DNA from: Tetradesmus obliquus
Taxonomy: Eukaryota > Chlorophyta > Chlorophyceae > Sphaeropleales > Scenedesmaceae
Length of the DNA: 64,000 nucleotides
Direction: 5' to 3'
Assembly (NCBI GenBank): GCA_030272155.1
Contig: CP126194.1
Span: 2,905,501 to 2,969,500, forward strand
Each line of letters starts with the position of its first letter. Within the stretch, counting starts at the first letter, position 1. The notes under the pieces are model-generated. The model saw only the letters and a program-made list of their open reading frames with translations, ran no database searches and was not told where the DNA came from. Both the position numbers and the translations under genes were made by a program. Below, piece by piece: positions 37,611 to 53,683 of the stretch.

Positions 37611-38503
37611 ACTTCTGGTGTGCTGCCAGCTCTGCTTGTGAAAGGCTTGCTGCCCTGGCCTTGAGCTGCACAATCCGCACATCCACTTGAGCCTGCTTGC
37701 GCTGCTCATTCTTGAAGTGTGCTGAGTCCTGGCAACACACAGGGACGGAGGGTGGAAGCACAACATGCCGACGTCAGTGTGCTACACCAAGGCCAGCTAA
37801 ACCATCACTATTACACTGCACAGGCTGTAGCATCACCTGTCATGCAGTCATCATACTAGGCTGCAAAAAACTTACCGCTTTAATCCCAAAGCCTGATCAA
37901 ACCACTGTGACTCAGTCGGCTGCTGTCAACCTTGGCTAGAGCAACAGCACTGGCAGGGCCATGCAGCCAAACTGTAAAGACAGCCCATCACAAGCTGACG
38001 AGGCGCGTACCTTGCTCATCTCGTACACAATCCGCTTGACCTGCAGTTGCATTTGGACACACTGAACCGTGAGATGGTGCTAATGGGCTGCCTGACGTAC
38101 AAAACCATCCATGCGCAACATGCGTGTGGGGAGCTGCAGGCATAACCTGTGCGCCAGGCTACAGAGCTACATGCACATCGCTGCTGTTCGCTCACCTTCT
38201 CCTTGTCCACGTTTTGCATGCCTGTGCCGTGTTAGCAGCAGCAGAAGCAGCAAGTCAGCCTGTTGTGCATGCAGGGAAGCGGCTGTGTATGCAAGCAAGT
38301 TTCGCACCTGCTTTGGATGCAGTGAACACTGAGTTGTACTGCTGCCATGAGGGCTGCTGGCTCGCAGCAGCAGCTTTGGAAGGCTGAACAGCAACATGTG
38401 CATCCAGAGGACGCACATGCACAGCCTGAGCATCGGCATGACCAGGGGGTGCTTGCCCTGCAAGCCCTGCTGCTGCTGCTCCTGCTGCCTGGTCCTCAGC
38501 CAT
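33153..38503 (-). CDS. POLK: DNA polymerase kappa (Y-family translesion polymerase) with C-terminal NZF zinc finger
   Basis: Eleven exons join in frame to 978 aa: 38308-38503, 38196-38221, 38011-38040, 37613-37728, 37246-37335, 36756-36840, 36429-36491, 35935-36096, 35576-35758, 35048-35326, 33153-34859. The kappa N-clasp is present (ASKAGMQNVDKEK, HFKNEQRKQAQVDVRI). The catalytic acidic residues lie in HADMDAFYAS (D146) and SLDEAYLD (D237, E238). The HhH region is VPGIGKVSEQTLNALGI, and the little finger has CERTFANM, LTLKLKTTDFAVRTRA and IRLMGVRGS. Pol kappa bypasses minor-groove lesions. After the core comes about 400 residues of polyQ-rich disorder, then WACLACTF plus CELCG (895-920), a RanBP2/NZF finger in place of the UBZ fingers of animal Pol kappa, and a PIP-like QLTLEQVV (967-974). 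Exons of 26 and 30 nt are unusually small. Confidence 0.95.
37553..37609 (-). repeat. (CAG)n tract right after a POLK splice donor
   Basis: On the coding strand about 18 CAG triplets begin a few bases after the gtaag donor of the fourth exon (donor at 37611-37612). Similar mixed CAG runs lie at 36868-36910 in the next intron. Confidence 0.9.
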
Positions 38504-39120
38504 TAGTACTGAGCATGTCTAGGTCTCGACGACATACAGAAGTGAAAACCTCGATCAGTTTAATAATCCGCGTACTGACTGCTTGCACGGTCAGAGCTGC
38601 ATCCTCATGCTGCTCGGGAGGCCTGGTGAACACCTTGGAACAGCGGCGATGAGCGGCCCGCGGTTTGATGCCGGCTAACATTCTCATGAGACAAAACTGG
38701 ACCTGCCATACCTAGCGGTTACTGATTGCACCCTGAAACGGGCATGTGTATGCTGCGTGAAGTGACAAATTTCAAACCCCTTCAACGTCACACACCGAAG
38801 CAGTCTTGCCAAACTCCTTCAGAAAGTCGGTGGATGAGCCTGCTTGCCTATGAATTTGCACAGGCAGGCATGTTTAGCCACATCACCAGCAGACACACTG
38901 TACCAATGGGCCGCAGTGCGGCTCAGTTGCAGTGCCATGTGCCAAGTCCATGTCACACCAGTGGCAGCACCAACAACAGCATGCCAGCCACAACACCACA
39001 ATCTTTGGCTGCCACATGGTCATTGGATTCATGCACAGCTGGACTACATCTGCTCCAACAAATACGGTTGCTGCAGCCGGCAGCCTCTACACATGCATAG
39101 CAATCTGCGTGATCTTGTTG
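38504..39120. promoter_or_regulatory. Intergenic: POLK promoter and 3' flank of the coiled-coil gene
   Basis: 617 bp without a supported gene. It must hold the POLK promoter and 5' UTR. No motif stands out. Confidence 0.35.
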
Positions 39121-42100
39121 TCATTTGGCATTAGCTGCTGCCAGGGCACGCAGCAGCCGCTGACGGCCAGGCGACAACTCAGCCAGCCTGCGCAGCTGCT
39201 CCCTTGCCAGCGCAGCATTCACACTGTTGCTTGCACTGCTGCCCCGACCACTGCTCCCATGGCCCCGCTTGCTGCCCCCTCCAGATCCAGCACCGCTGCT
39301 GCCAGCTGCCGCCAGCGCTGCTGCGCTGGTCCCAGCATTGCCTGCCGCAGCAACTAGCTCCTGCATCAGCGCGCCCAAGCGATTGTTGGGGTAGCTGGCA
39401 AGAACAGTCTCCAGCAGCTGCCTGCTGCTGCTGCTGCTCTCCTTGCCAGCCTTTGACCCCGTGCTGTGGCTGTTGTGCGCATTCACACCCGCCGCCCTGC
39501 TGCTCCTGCCATATCCCGCTGCCCCTGCGGACCTCTCCTCACGCCCAGGCGCTAGTGTGCTGCAGCTGCTGATGTCTGACACATCAGTCTCCCTGCTCTC
39601 TAGCGAGCTGCTACGCTGCAACACGTTCAGCACGTTCTTGCTGGTGCTCCTGTGCTGCAGGTTGTAGCAGTCAGTGCTGCCATGACCGGCTGCAGCAGCT
39701 GCTGCCCTGCGCTGCCTGCGGCGCCTAGCGCACTCTGTTGCAGCAGCAGCTTGCGCTGCAGCCAACTCTTCGCTTGCAGCTGAACTGAGGTCATCCCTGT
39801 CTGCCAAGCTGCTACTGCCTGTCATGACACTTGAGCTGTCAGCCTCGCCATCACTTGCCCCATCTGCTGCTGCTGCTGCTATCCTGTGGTAGCTGTTGGC
39901 CGCCAGTCTAGCATACGGAGAACCTCCAGCTCCCTTGCTGTTCTTGCTGCGAGGGCTGCTGTGCTGCTGCAAGTGATGATGCTGTGGTGAGCGCCCTGCA
40001 TCGAGTGCTCCAGCTGCTGTTGCCTTGTGACTGTGGTGTACAGTGTTGGCCGGAGGGCCCTGATCCAGCAGCTGCGTCCTCAGTGCCCCATTCTCAAGGC
40101 TCAGCTGCTCCGTCCTGTTCAGCAGGTACCTCAAAGCGTCATGCAGCTCCTCACTGGCTCCACCCGCGGCTGCTGATCCAGGGCTAGCAGCAGCAGCGCC
40201 GCCAGCGGCATCAGCCAAGCTGCTGCTGTGGCGCAAAGGTGTGCGGTTGCTGGGGCTGTGCATGCTGTGCTGGCCATGGTTCCTAGCCGGGCTGTTGCTG
40301 CTGCTGCTGGCGTGGCGCCTGGGCATGTGACTGCCGGATGAATCAGGCCTGAAGCACAGCAAAGTTGGAACGCACGTCAAGCATACTCGTGAGAATACTG
40401 CTCTTATAAAAGGCAGCAACAAGATATGAACATCCCGTGACTGGAACATCATACACAGCGCCACCTGCAAGCAACAAGCACCTGTGAAGCTGCAGCGTCC
40501 TTTGCAGGTGCAGTGCCACGCCAATGCTCACCTGCGCAGGGCGCCATCAGTACCGGCATTCAAGCTCTCAACAGCGCTGCTCTGCTGCCCCTGCCAGTTC
40601 AGCTGCCGCCTGCTGCTGTGTAGCTGCTGCTGCAGCTTGTCCACATCACTTTGAAGCTCCGACACCAACCCTGCCAGCCCGCCGCTACCCCGCTGCGATG
40701 TCAGCCTCTCGCCCTGCCTGTTGCTGCCATGGCAGCACCGCTCCAATGCCCTGTGGGCAGGTGAAGCAGCCGGGCTGCCACTGTACAGTGCACCCAGTCC
40801 ACCATTGCCATCATCTGCATTGGGTGGTTCATAGCGTCCAGCGCCTGGGCTGCCTGCTGCTAATGCTGCTGCTGAAGTGTTGAAGGGCACTGTGTACGTT
40901 GTGTGCCCGCCACCAATGTCACCCATGCTGCAGGTGGCTTGGCCAAAGCCCTGAGGCCCTGGATATGCTGTCGCAGCAGACAAGGGGCTGCCAGGTGCCA
41001 CACTGTAGCTTGCATGCTGCTGCTGCTGCTGCATGACCTGTGCCAGCGCTGCAAGCGATGCATTGGCAGGCTGTGTTGCAGGCACAGCACCTGCAGCAGC
41101 TGCTGCCGTTGCTGCTGGCGCTGATAGCAGTGGCAGCAGTGTGCTGCGTATGAGGGATAGCTCTTCTGCAAGTGAGCGTGAGCGCTCCTGTGCAACTTGC
41201 AGCTCAGCCTGAGTTCGCAGCCGATCAGCCTGCAGGGCAGAAACATGCAGTAGCCTGGGCCCGCCTGCTAATGACCTGCAACTGTGCATGATCGTGTAAG
41301 CAGCGTGGGCAACAGAACAAGCAGGTGAGGAGCGACACAGTCATGCATGCTGTGCCACAGCCAGGCAGCATTCCCCTGCAGCAGCCTGCAAGCTCTCTGC
41401 CAGCAGCACTCACCTCCAGTGACTTTGCCAGCTCTGCTGCCAGCTGGGGTGTCGACGAGTTGGCCTGCTCAATGACAGCATCAACCAGCCTGCCCCGCTC
41501 TTCAACCAGCTGCGACATCAGCTTTGTTGAGCGCGTCTCAGCAGCTGCAGCAGACGCAATGCATCGCAGAAGCAAGCACAGAATGTGGGCTGCACAAAAA
41601 CTTTGATTGTGCCAACGGCCTGCCTGGCTTTCGTGCTTGTTCATGCAGCACATTGGGACACAAGCAGAACAGCGAGAATATCATGCCCACAAGCATGGCC
41701 ACAACTGATCGACGGCGACAAGAACCAGCCCAAAATGCACTGCTTGCGCGTTCCCCAGTTGCCACCCGTCCATCAGCCTGCTCACCTGCGCAGCGCTTCT
41801 CCAGCTCCACAACTGCCTCAGTGAGCTTCGCCTGGAAGATGTTCAGCTGTGCCTGCGCACCAGCCTGTGCAGTGACCTCGTGCTGCAGTGCGGCCTCCAG
41901 CACGCCTTTCTCAGTCTACAGCAGCCCCGGGTGGCAGTAGGACAAAAGCAGGATGTATCAGCAGGCAGTGGCATGCCAGGCACTGTCAGACCTGCAGCAT
42001 GTTGATGCACGCAGCTGCCACGAGCTTGCGTCAGTGCTGAAGAGCAGCCACGATGCTAGCAGCTCCTCAACGCCGCATTCATGTCAGGATAGTGTAAGCA

Positions 42101-44071
42101 ATCACCTGCAGCTTGGTGATGGTGGTCTCCATCTGCCTCATCTGCTCTCGCAGCACCTTGCGCTCATCCTGCAGCTTCTTCTGCGCTGACGCATACTCCT
42201 GCACCTCCAGGGACTGCAGGGAGCGCAGCAAGTACAGGGTTTGCGCCACAGCCGGCAGCGAAAGGCTGGCATAAGAGCAAAAAAGCGAATTCCACAACCA
42301 TGGTGATGCATTGTAGCTAGCGGATTGCACTGGTGTGTGCTTCTAGCAACATTGCTGCAAATTGGCTGCTGAGCAGAACATCAGCTATGCTGGCAGCTAT
42401 TTCTAACAGAAGCTTCCATCTAACCTGTGCCTGGCATGACTGCTGCATCTCGTTGATGCTCTTGATCAACTTTGTCATGTTGTTTTCATGATCTCCTGTG
42501 GAGGCAGCAATGCTGGATGCCTGCTGCTCAAGCTGCTGCTGCAGCTGTGCAATCAGAGCATCCTTTGCAGAAATAGCCTGCACAGCAGGCAACGCATGCA
42601 GTAGAAGTTAGGCCAACACATGTCTGGTGAGTGGCGATTGCAGCCCATTAGTTCTCAGCAAGCCTTGCTGTTGCTGTTGGCATGCCGCTGCGGAGCCCTG
42701 CTGTGACAGTTGTAAACAGTGCTTACAGCCACCTTGACTGCAGGGCTGCCGCGCATACCTGGGCATGGGTGGCCTCCATTTTCTGTGTGGTATCCAGCGC
42801 AGCACCCAGCTGCCTATGTGCTGCCTCTAGCTCTGCTTCTTTGACTGCAAGAGAGGAACCCAGCATATCCAGCTGCTGTTGTAGCCGCTGCACATGCTCT
42901 GCCTCACGCTCCAAGGCTGACTGCTGCTGTGTGCTGCGCTGCATTGACTCATCCAGAGCAGTCTGCCTGGCCTGCATCAGCTGCTCAAGCCACTTCTCCT
43001 CGGAGTCCTTCAGCTGCTGCCGCAAGGCAGCCACCTCTGCCTCCCTGCAGGACAAGCAGCCGCTTGTTATGTGTCGCAAGGGGTTGTTGCTGTTCTGACC
43101 ACCCTGGTTTGCACGCATTCATGCTGCATGCAGAAATCCCTGGCGCACAAATCGTCAGTGCATGCAGCTGACAGGGGTCCACGCTATGCTGAAGCTTCAC
43201 ACTCACTTGCCCTGCTGCCCTGCCTCCAGCTGTTGCGCCCATTCCTTCTGCTTGGCAGCCAGAAGCTGCTCTGTTGCCAGCCGCTGCTCTGACTCCTGCA
43301 TCCTGAACAGCTCCAGCTCCTGCACCTGAGCCTGAAACTGGGAGAACAACTGCACACAAGCACACAGGCAGACATGGCGCACCGGTTGATTGAATGCATC
43401 ATCATCCTTGTGTCACCATTAAAGCCACAGCAACTTTGCCATCACTGAATGCATGTACAAAAGAGCAGCTGCACAGCACATGCATGCGCTAGGCTAACCC
43501 AGCTCAAGCTTGCTGCCTTTGCTTGCTTGGCGGGGCTTCCTGCCGCATTCTCTTTCTGCCAATTGCTCACGCTGTCCTTCTCTGCCAGCACAGCACGTAG
43601 ACCATCCACAGTGTTGCGCAGCTTTATGGCTTCGTCGTCCTTGGTGGCCAACACCTGGCAGCAGCAAACACACATGCGTATGTCTTGCAATAGTTCAGGC
43701 AGCATCAGCTGCACATGGGTGTCTGTAGCAGCACAACTTCCTGGGTGATGCCTCTGTGCATGCTGTACAGGCACATCATCACTGCGCGAGCTGCAGCCCT
43801 TGAATGCTGCAAGGGCATGGCTTCAATGCCTCACCGCCAGGTTCCGCTTGAGGTCATCTGCCAGCTGCGCCATTTGCTGGCGTAAGGTGCTGATCTCAGC
43901 ATCCTTGATTGCCAGCAGCAGGGTAGCGTCTTCATGGCTCCCGTCAGCTGACTGCAAGTATGAATGCAGTTGGCTTGTTTGACAGTTGCTGCTGAGCTTG
44001 CCTGCCCAGGATGCTACATCATTGAAAGCAAAGACAGCTGAGGCATGGCTACTGGGGACACTCACGTCCAT
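39121..44071 (-). CDS. Long coiled-coil protein with Ser/Ala-rich C-terminal half
   Basis: Eleven exons join in frame to 1,051 aa: 44066-44071, 43835-43951, 43499-43654, 43207-43349, 42759-43044, 42425-42577, 42106-42213, 41786-41915, 41414-41544, 40532-41229, 39121-40348. The first ~430 residues are near-continuous heptad-type coiled coil (AEISTLRQQMAQLADDLKR, EVAALRQQLKDSEEKWLEQL, LQDERKVLREQMRQMETTI). The rest is Ser/Ala/Gly-rich with a short coil (SELQSDVDKLQQQL) and ends REQLRRLAELSPGRQRLLRA. I do not recognise a family. A structural or ciliary/centriolar role is only suggested by the coil and by the head-to-head neighbour CFAP184. The 5' end is uncertain: an open exon-like stretch at 44525-44605 does not join in phase, so I start at the ATG at 44071. 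Confidence 0.75.
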
Positions 44072-44750
44072 GGGTGAGCTTTGTAAAGAGTGTTGCTCAG
44101 CCCAGCAGGACTGCAGCTGCCAGTGTACAGTACACTACTGATGTCAGCGGCAGTACATCACTTGCACCATTGCAGCCATACAAGTAGCAGACTGTTGTAA
44201 AGATTTACGATGTGAACGAGTGCAGAACGGCAAGCAATGCCTAGTAGCTCCAGCTGCTACACAGTTCAAACTCGCAGGTGCCAGAGAACATGAACAGCCA
44301 GCACCCTTGGCTATCGCAGCCACGAATGTCGGACGATTGTAAAAACGTACATTACTTCCACGTTCTGTGCGGCCGTGTCAGTAACAAGTTGACTGACTGG
44401 CTTCTGCTCCAAGTGCAAGCCCTAAACGTTGCGTACGACAATACCGCGTTGTTTCAACAAAACAACTTTATCGGGATACTGCAGCATACAAGCATCGTTT
44501 GAGCACAAGCACATACCGGCAGCAGTAATCGCTGGTTGCATCTGGTTGCTGGCACCATCAGTCATCACAGCAGCATACTCAGGAGCGCTGGTGGAAGCCT
44601 GAAAGTGCACTGCTGGTACAGCTAGCCTGCAGAAATTCGCAGAATCTATTTGCTCAATCTCTCAATACGCTTGAAAGCCTGGTCAGTGCAGCATGTACTG
44701 AGCTGCTGCTGGTAGAGCTGCAGCGGCTTCTGCGCTGGTGATACTGCAGC
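44072..44750. promoter_or_regulatory. Divergent intergenic region between the coiled-coil gene and CFAP184
   Basis: About 680 bp separate the presumed start codons of two divergent genes, so promoters are probably shared. It contains the unplaced exon-like stretch at 44525-44605 (minus strand, reading STSAPEYAAVMTDGASNQMQ), which could be a 5' UTR exon. Confidence 0.4.
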
Positions 44751-48719
<3,969 letters not shown>

Positions 48720-49542
48720 GTCCTGAGAGTTGCAGTGCTCGGCAGCTAGATGTGATGGAGGCAAGGGAAGACCAGGGCACTACGCAGCAGCCATAGGCTT
48801 CAGGTGTTTGTCGGTGGTGACTATTATGGCCACGTCAGTTGTTGATCATACAAGGGCAATTATCAAGTCTGCAACCAGTGTGAAGCTCCCACAGTCGTTT
48901 GCGTGCTCGTAGGTGCAACCCAGGCAGGTGCATACCAACAGCTGGCGTGTAAGTCGCAGTCCGTGCCGTAGCGTGCCATCTGGGTGCACTTGACAGCATT
49001 CAAAGGTTCAGCATTACTTCAACACGCTACATGCAGCTGGCTTTGATCACGACTATCATTATGTGCCCTCTTGGATACCCAAGCGCTAGCGTGCAGCAGC
49101 AGTATTAGTGATGAACTACAGAAACGTAACACGACCTGACAAAAACATGACAGAAGTCATCGCCAAACATGCCAGGTATTGCCTGGCACTGCCACATACT
49201 GTGATGGTGTATTGAGGCTGCACCTGAATGGGTGTTTGAGCATGAGCTCTGCAATTGCCACCAATCGTGTAGCGTAGAACAGCTTTCGCGCCTTGAGCAC
49301 TTTCCATGTGCTGACGCCCACGCAGCGTTTCGAACAACATAAACCAAATCTGGTGAGCACTGAAATGCATCAAGTTGTTATTACGTCGCTAATTGTCGGG
49401 TTGTTCCCAAGGGTGGCGTGGGTTGTTCCCAAACGGTCAACAGTCCACCTGTGCTGTACGCAGGACTTGCTGATGCAACGAGCGCATCAAACGTCATTCC
49501 TATGACTTAATTGCGTCTGCAGGTGTCCTTCTTGACAGCAAC
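48720..49542. other. Intergenic between CFAP184 and the LRR-like gene
   Basis: 823 bp with no supported gene. It holds the CFAP184 3' end (TGTAA at 48948) and the promoter of the downstream gene. A possible acceptor (tctgcag, ending about 49522) just before the LRR frame hints at an upstream exon that I could not find. Confidence 0.35.
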
Positions 49543-51912
49543 ATGACAAGCGGCCATGCAAGACCACAGATGTCTACGGCAGAGCGGCGCAGCCCTTTGC
49601 TGCAGTGTGCAGAGGTGCAGGCAGCCTTGTTGAATCACAAGCTTGTCGGGCGGGATCAGGATGTGCTGCTCAAGCTGCTTCAGTCCTGCAAGGAGCTACA
49701 CACAGAGGTAGCTCGCCATTGTGCAGGGCAAATGACAGCGGTGCTGCGCCCGCACCGCGCAGAGCACGCTGTTGCCTTCGCCAACTGGTTGCAGCGGCAT
49801 GCAGGGCTCCTGCAAGTGATCTACTTGCAGCTGCCTGGCAAAACCGCTGAAGACGCAAACGCGGAGCAAGCAGTAGAAGCCCTTGTTGAAGCCATGTTTG
49901 AGCAGCAGAAGCAGTTGCAGGGGCTGCAGCGCTTCTACCTCACGAGCAGCTACTGGGCAGCTGGCGTCTTGCTGCAGCTACCGACAAGCTTGAAGGTGCT
50001 TGACCTGACAGGCATTGACGCAGCGTCATACAAAAGGGTACTCGCTCTGGCACCCATCACAAGGCTGCAACAGCTGACAGAGCTACGCATAGGGCGGGTG
50101 CGTCCCTACCAGCTGGCCAGTATGAAGCTGCCACCACTGCTGCATCAGCTGGACGTGAGAGTAGAGCTTGGCCTGCAGCACTCGGCTCTGCTGGGGTTGG
50201 CTGACTGGCTGCGGCTGCATGGCCGCAAGGTCAGGTATCTGAGGCTTGATGGCCTGGGAGTGGATGCAAAACTCGCTGCCAATATTGACAGTGAGATTAT
50301 TCTTTGGGGAACAGCCATGGAGGCTGTGGCACAGGGGTTGAAGTCTGCAGAAGAGCAACTGGCAGTACTAGCATCAGCGTCACCAAGCAAGGCAAGCAAC
50401 CCCACTGCCAATCAGACAGCAAAAGCCACAGCAGCACGCCTGCACAATACCGACGCAGCGCCGCAGAGCAGCTGGAAGATGCAGGCACTGGACTGCCACC
50501 TGATATGTGCTAGCAGGCAGATCCCGCTGCCAGGCCTGCTCCTGCGGCAGCTGCCAGCGGCTAGCCTGATGCGGCTGGTGTGCGGCCTCGACTTTCACAC
50601 ACCGGAGCACCTGGCTGCACTGTGCAGCCTGACAGCACTGCGCTACCTTGTTTTGCAGCCTCAACAAAGTGTCAATGCCGGGCCGAGGGGTCTACTTGGC
50701 TGCAGCAGCAACGTGCTCGGCCCCATGTCATCCCTGCAGCAGCTTACGGTCTTGAAGCTGGGTTATGTTTCAGTGCAGCAACTAGCACACCTGAAGCTGC
50801 CGCAGCTGCAGCGGCTGGTAGCTTACGCCCACAGAGCAGCATGTGGGCACACTGCAGAGCAGCAGCAGCAGCAACAGCCGCCAGCAAGCATTGAGCAGGC
50901 ATCTGCACGGCCGCTGCAGCTGCAGCTGGGACATCTGACATCACTTACACACTTGGAGTGCAGATGTAGCACCCTGCTGCATTCTGACCAGCTACCCATC
51001 AGCCTGGTTGCTGTTGATTGGACCTATCAGCAGCTGCATGATGATGAAGAGGCGGATGGTGATTGCAGCGTACAGCCACTGCTGAAGCTTACCCGCCTGA
51101 CAGAGCTACGCATCACCTTCTTTGAGCCACCACCCGCAGCAGAGCAGTTGCAGGAGCTATGCAGCCTGCAGCAGTTGAAATCCCTCAGCATTTAAGACTG
51201 CAGCGGAGGAGCCACATTCGCTGCAGGGATTGAGCAGGCGTGGGGTGTGTTGCCGCTCACACGCTTGGAGCTTAGTGGCTCCACAGATGGCAGCGACAGC
51301 CACCCGTATACAACTATGCCAACTGCAGCATTGCAGATGCTGACTGCAATAATGTTGCTGCAATCCCTTACACTGTCGTACGACAGGCGCTCGGGTTGCT
51401 TCGGCAGGGGTTGCATCCTGCTGTGTGCCACCTTTGAACATCTAGCAGCAGTGCTGCAGCCCCTGACAGCACTGCAGCACTTGAGACTGGTCAATGTGGG
51501 CCTGCTGGGTGACACGCTGAAAACGGAGGACCATGCAGCGTCGCCATGGGCTGCTGGCAGAGGGCTGCAGCTACAGCCGCAGCGCAGGCTGCGTTCAGCA
51601 AATGAGCGCCCTATGTTCTGCGTATTAGAGCACTTCAAGCTGGGCGAATACCACAGAGGGCCTGGCATGCTGACGTTGGCATCAGCCATTTGCAGCCTGC
51701 CCTGCCTGAAGGCTGTGGAGCTGCAGCTGCCTGTCAAGCTACAGTCACTGACTAACTGGCCTTTGGCAGACATGCTGCGTTCAGTGGCGCTGCAGGAGCT
51801 GCAGCAGCAGTTGGCACAGGTGCTGCAGCGCTGCTGCCACTTCAGCAAGGTCGAGTGCTCGCTGCCTGGGCATGGAGATGATTATGTGTTGACAGCACGT
51901 GGTGACATGTAG
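49543..51912 (+). pseudogene. Leucine-rich-repeat-like gene split by one in-frame TAA
   Basis: A long intronless frame starts MTSGHARPQM and reads through Leu-rich units of the irregular type seen in algal LRR proteins (LQGLQRFYLTSSYWAAGVLL, SLKVLDLTGI, RLQQLTELRIGRVRPYQLAS, LTSLTHLECR, LTRLTELRITF). A TAA at 51193-51195 ends 550 codons, but the same frame stays open to 51912 and continues the pattern (LPLTRLELSGS, LTALQHLRLVNVGLL, LPCLKAVELQLPVKLQ), giving 790 codon positions in all. Either it is a young pseudogene, the protein is truncated, or a short intron removes the stop. LRR proteins mediate protein binding; no kinase, NB-ARC or F-box part is seen. In-frame codons continue upstream of the ATG to a potential acceptor. 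Confidence 0.6.
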
Positions 51913-52656
51913 TGCTGAGCCTGGGCCGCTGCGATGGACCTGGTGCATGGACACCATGGCAACTGACAGCTTGGGTGTTTAAGATCGACCAGGCTCCTTT
52001 GCTACTGCAGCAGCTGTATAGGCAGTCGCGTAAGCTGCCAAGTGAAGTTGACACAGTAGCTGTGACCGTAGCAGACGTAACTTTACAATGACGTGCAGAG
52101 CAACTGTCAGCTGGGCAACCCATCTGCGAAGTACTTCGCAACTAGCTGCACAACTAGCCACATGTAGCTGCACGTCTTGGTCACTGCCACGTAGCAATGC
52201 ATCCTGATCAACAGACTGCCAACTGTATTGTCAGTTGCAAGCCAGCAACAGGTTTCTTATGTTGCACCATGACATGGCATCTGGCCAGATCACCCAATCC
52301 TCTCTGCAGACATCAGAGTCTGGCAGTAGGCTGTAAATTGTCTGCTCATCACCACAGAAGCTGCAGTCTATGCACAGAAGCTGCTTGCTTGCTGCATCCC
52401 CAGCTGTCAGCCTCGAGCCAACACGCATTGCTGCGGCACTCTTGCTATCAGCATATAGCAGCACTACATTGAAGGCAACCGGGGTTCAAGCCACAGTACC
52501 ACTATGCACACCCCAAACTGCTGCACACAATTTGCCGTGTTGCTTGTGCATGACTGATGGGCTCGCATGCCTGTACCTCACCCCAAGCGCCCCTACTTGA
52601 TGCACAGCATGTTCCACGACCTACCAGCATCACTGATACCTGGCAGCAGCGCCTGT
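51913..52656. other. Intergenic between convergent genes
   Basis: 744 bp, 3' flanks of the LRR-like gene (TGTAA at 52332-52336) and of the leftward gene. No gene or repeat is recognised. Confidence 0.4.
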
Positions 52657-53388
52657 TCATCCCACCAGCTGGGCCTCTACCACCTCTACTGTCAGCACAC
52701 TGCTGCTTAGGTTCTTCAGCTCGTCATCTAGCCAAGGGTCCACATAGAAGCGCTGCTCGCGCTTCCAGCACGCACGGCCGTCTGCGGTCATGCTCTTGAA
52801 ATTGTCAGGATCAACTGCAGCTGCCTGCTTGCGCTTGGCGCTGCTGCTGTTGCTTTTGCTCTTGCTGCCCTTCCTGCTGCTGGCCGCAGCGCCTCTGCTG
52901 CTGCTGCTGCTCTTCCTTTTGCCCTTTTGTGGCTTGTTGTCTTCCTCCTCCTCCTCCTCCTCCTCCTCCTTTTCCTTGCCAGGACTTCCCTTCCCTTCTG
53001 GCGGCGCCTCTGGGAACGGGTGGTTGGCCTGCAAGCTCACCCACACCAGTGCAGCCTGTTTGTTTGCTTCTTCCAAGCTCTTGAAGACCCGCAGGGTGCC
53101 AGCAGTCCTGTGCAGCCCTGCGGTGCTGTGGTCTGTGCGGTGCTGCAGGTGGCTGCCCGCGTCAAAGAGCCAGTCGCCATCGCCGCATGCCGCACTGTCG
53201 TCAATATCTGCCTGGTGGTCGTCCACTTCTTGTCCCCAGCAGTCTGTGAAGCTCTCATCATCATACTCCAGGACTTCGCTTTTGCGGCTGCACCTGATGG
53301 CATACATAGGCTGAATGCTGCTTGCTGTAGCAGCTGTGTTAGGTGCAGCATTGACTGCACGCTTTGCTCTCTTTGCCCTGCTGGACAT
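52657..53388 (-). CDS. Unrecognised 243-aa charged protein, probably nuclear
   Basis: A single frame from MSSRAKRAKRAVN to a tga at 52657-52659. It starts with a basic stretch, then YAIRCSRKSEVLEYDDESFT, acidic text, TLRVFKSLEEANKQAALVWV, a run of about ten Glu, a long Lys/Ser-rich stretch (KGKRKSSSSSRG, KGSKSKSNSSSAKRKQ) and a more ordered end (ADGRACWKREQRFYVDPW, DDELKNLSSSVL). Alternating acidic and basic tracts suggest a nuclear, possibly chromatin- or nucleolus-associated protein, but I recognise no domain. The frame stays open upstream of the chosen ATG, so an extra 5' exon is possible. It is convergent with the LRR-like gene and lies 855 bp downstream of CFAP57 on the same strand. Confidence 0.55.
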   Translation of the reverse strand: MSSRAKRAKRAVNAAPNTAATASSIQPMYAIRCSRKSEVLEYDDESFTDCWGQEVDDHQADIDDSAACGDGDWLFDAGSHLQHRTDHSTAGLHRTAGTLRVFKSLEEANKQAALVWVSLQANHPFPEAPPEGKGSPGKEKEEEEEEEEEDNKPQKGKRKSSSSSRGAAASSRKGSKSKSNSSSAKRKQAAAVDPDNFKSMTADGRACWKREQRFYVDPWLDDELKNLSSSVLTVEVVEAQLVG

Positions 53389-53649
53389 GGCTAAGACGCA
53401 TACCTGCAAGAAGCAAACGTGCAAGTGTTTGTCAACAGCTGCGCAGTTCATGCGCAACCTTCTGGGGTGCAGAATTCCAATGTGCAGCAAGCATATGCTC
53501 AAGTTGCGGTAATGGTGATGGGACTTGCAAGCTGTGCAATCGGTAGCAGTAAGCATCTGCAGGATGTCGTGGTGTGTGAAAACAAGGATTATTTGCCGAA
53601 AATGTCAGGTTTGGAGGCATGCTGTTTGCTGCGCTGCTGCTAGAAGTGG

Positions 53650-53683
<34 letters not shown>

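Noticed and set aside
44525-44605. First coding exon of the coiled-coil gene
   Set aside because: Splice sites look fair, but every join to the next exon gives a stop or a phase clash; left as a possible 5' UTR exon.
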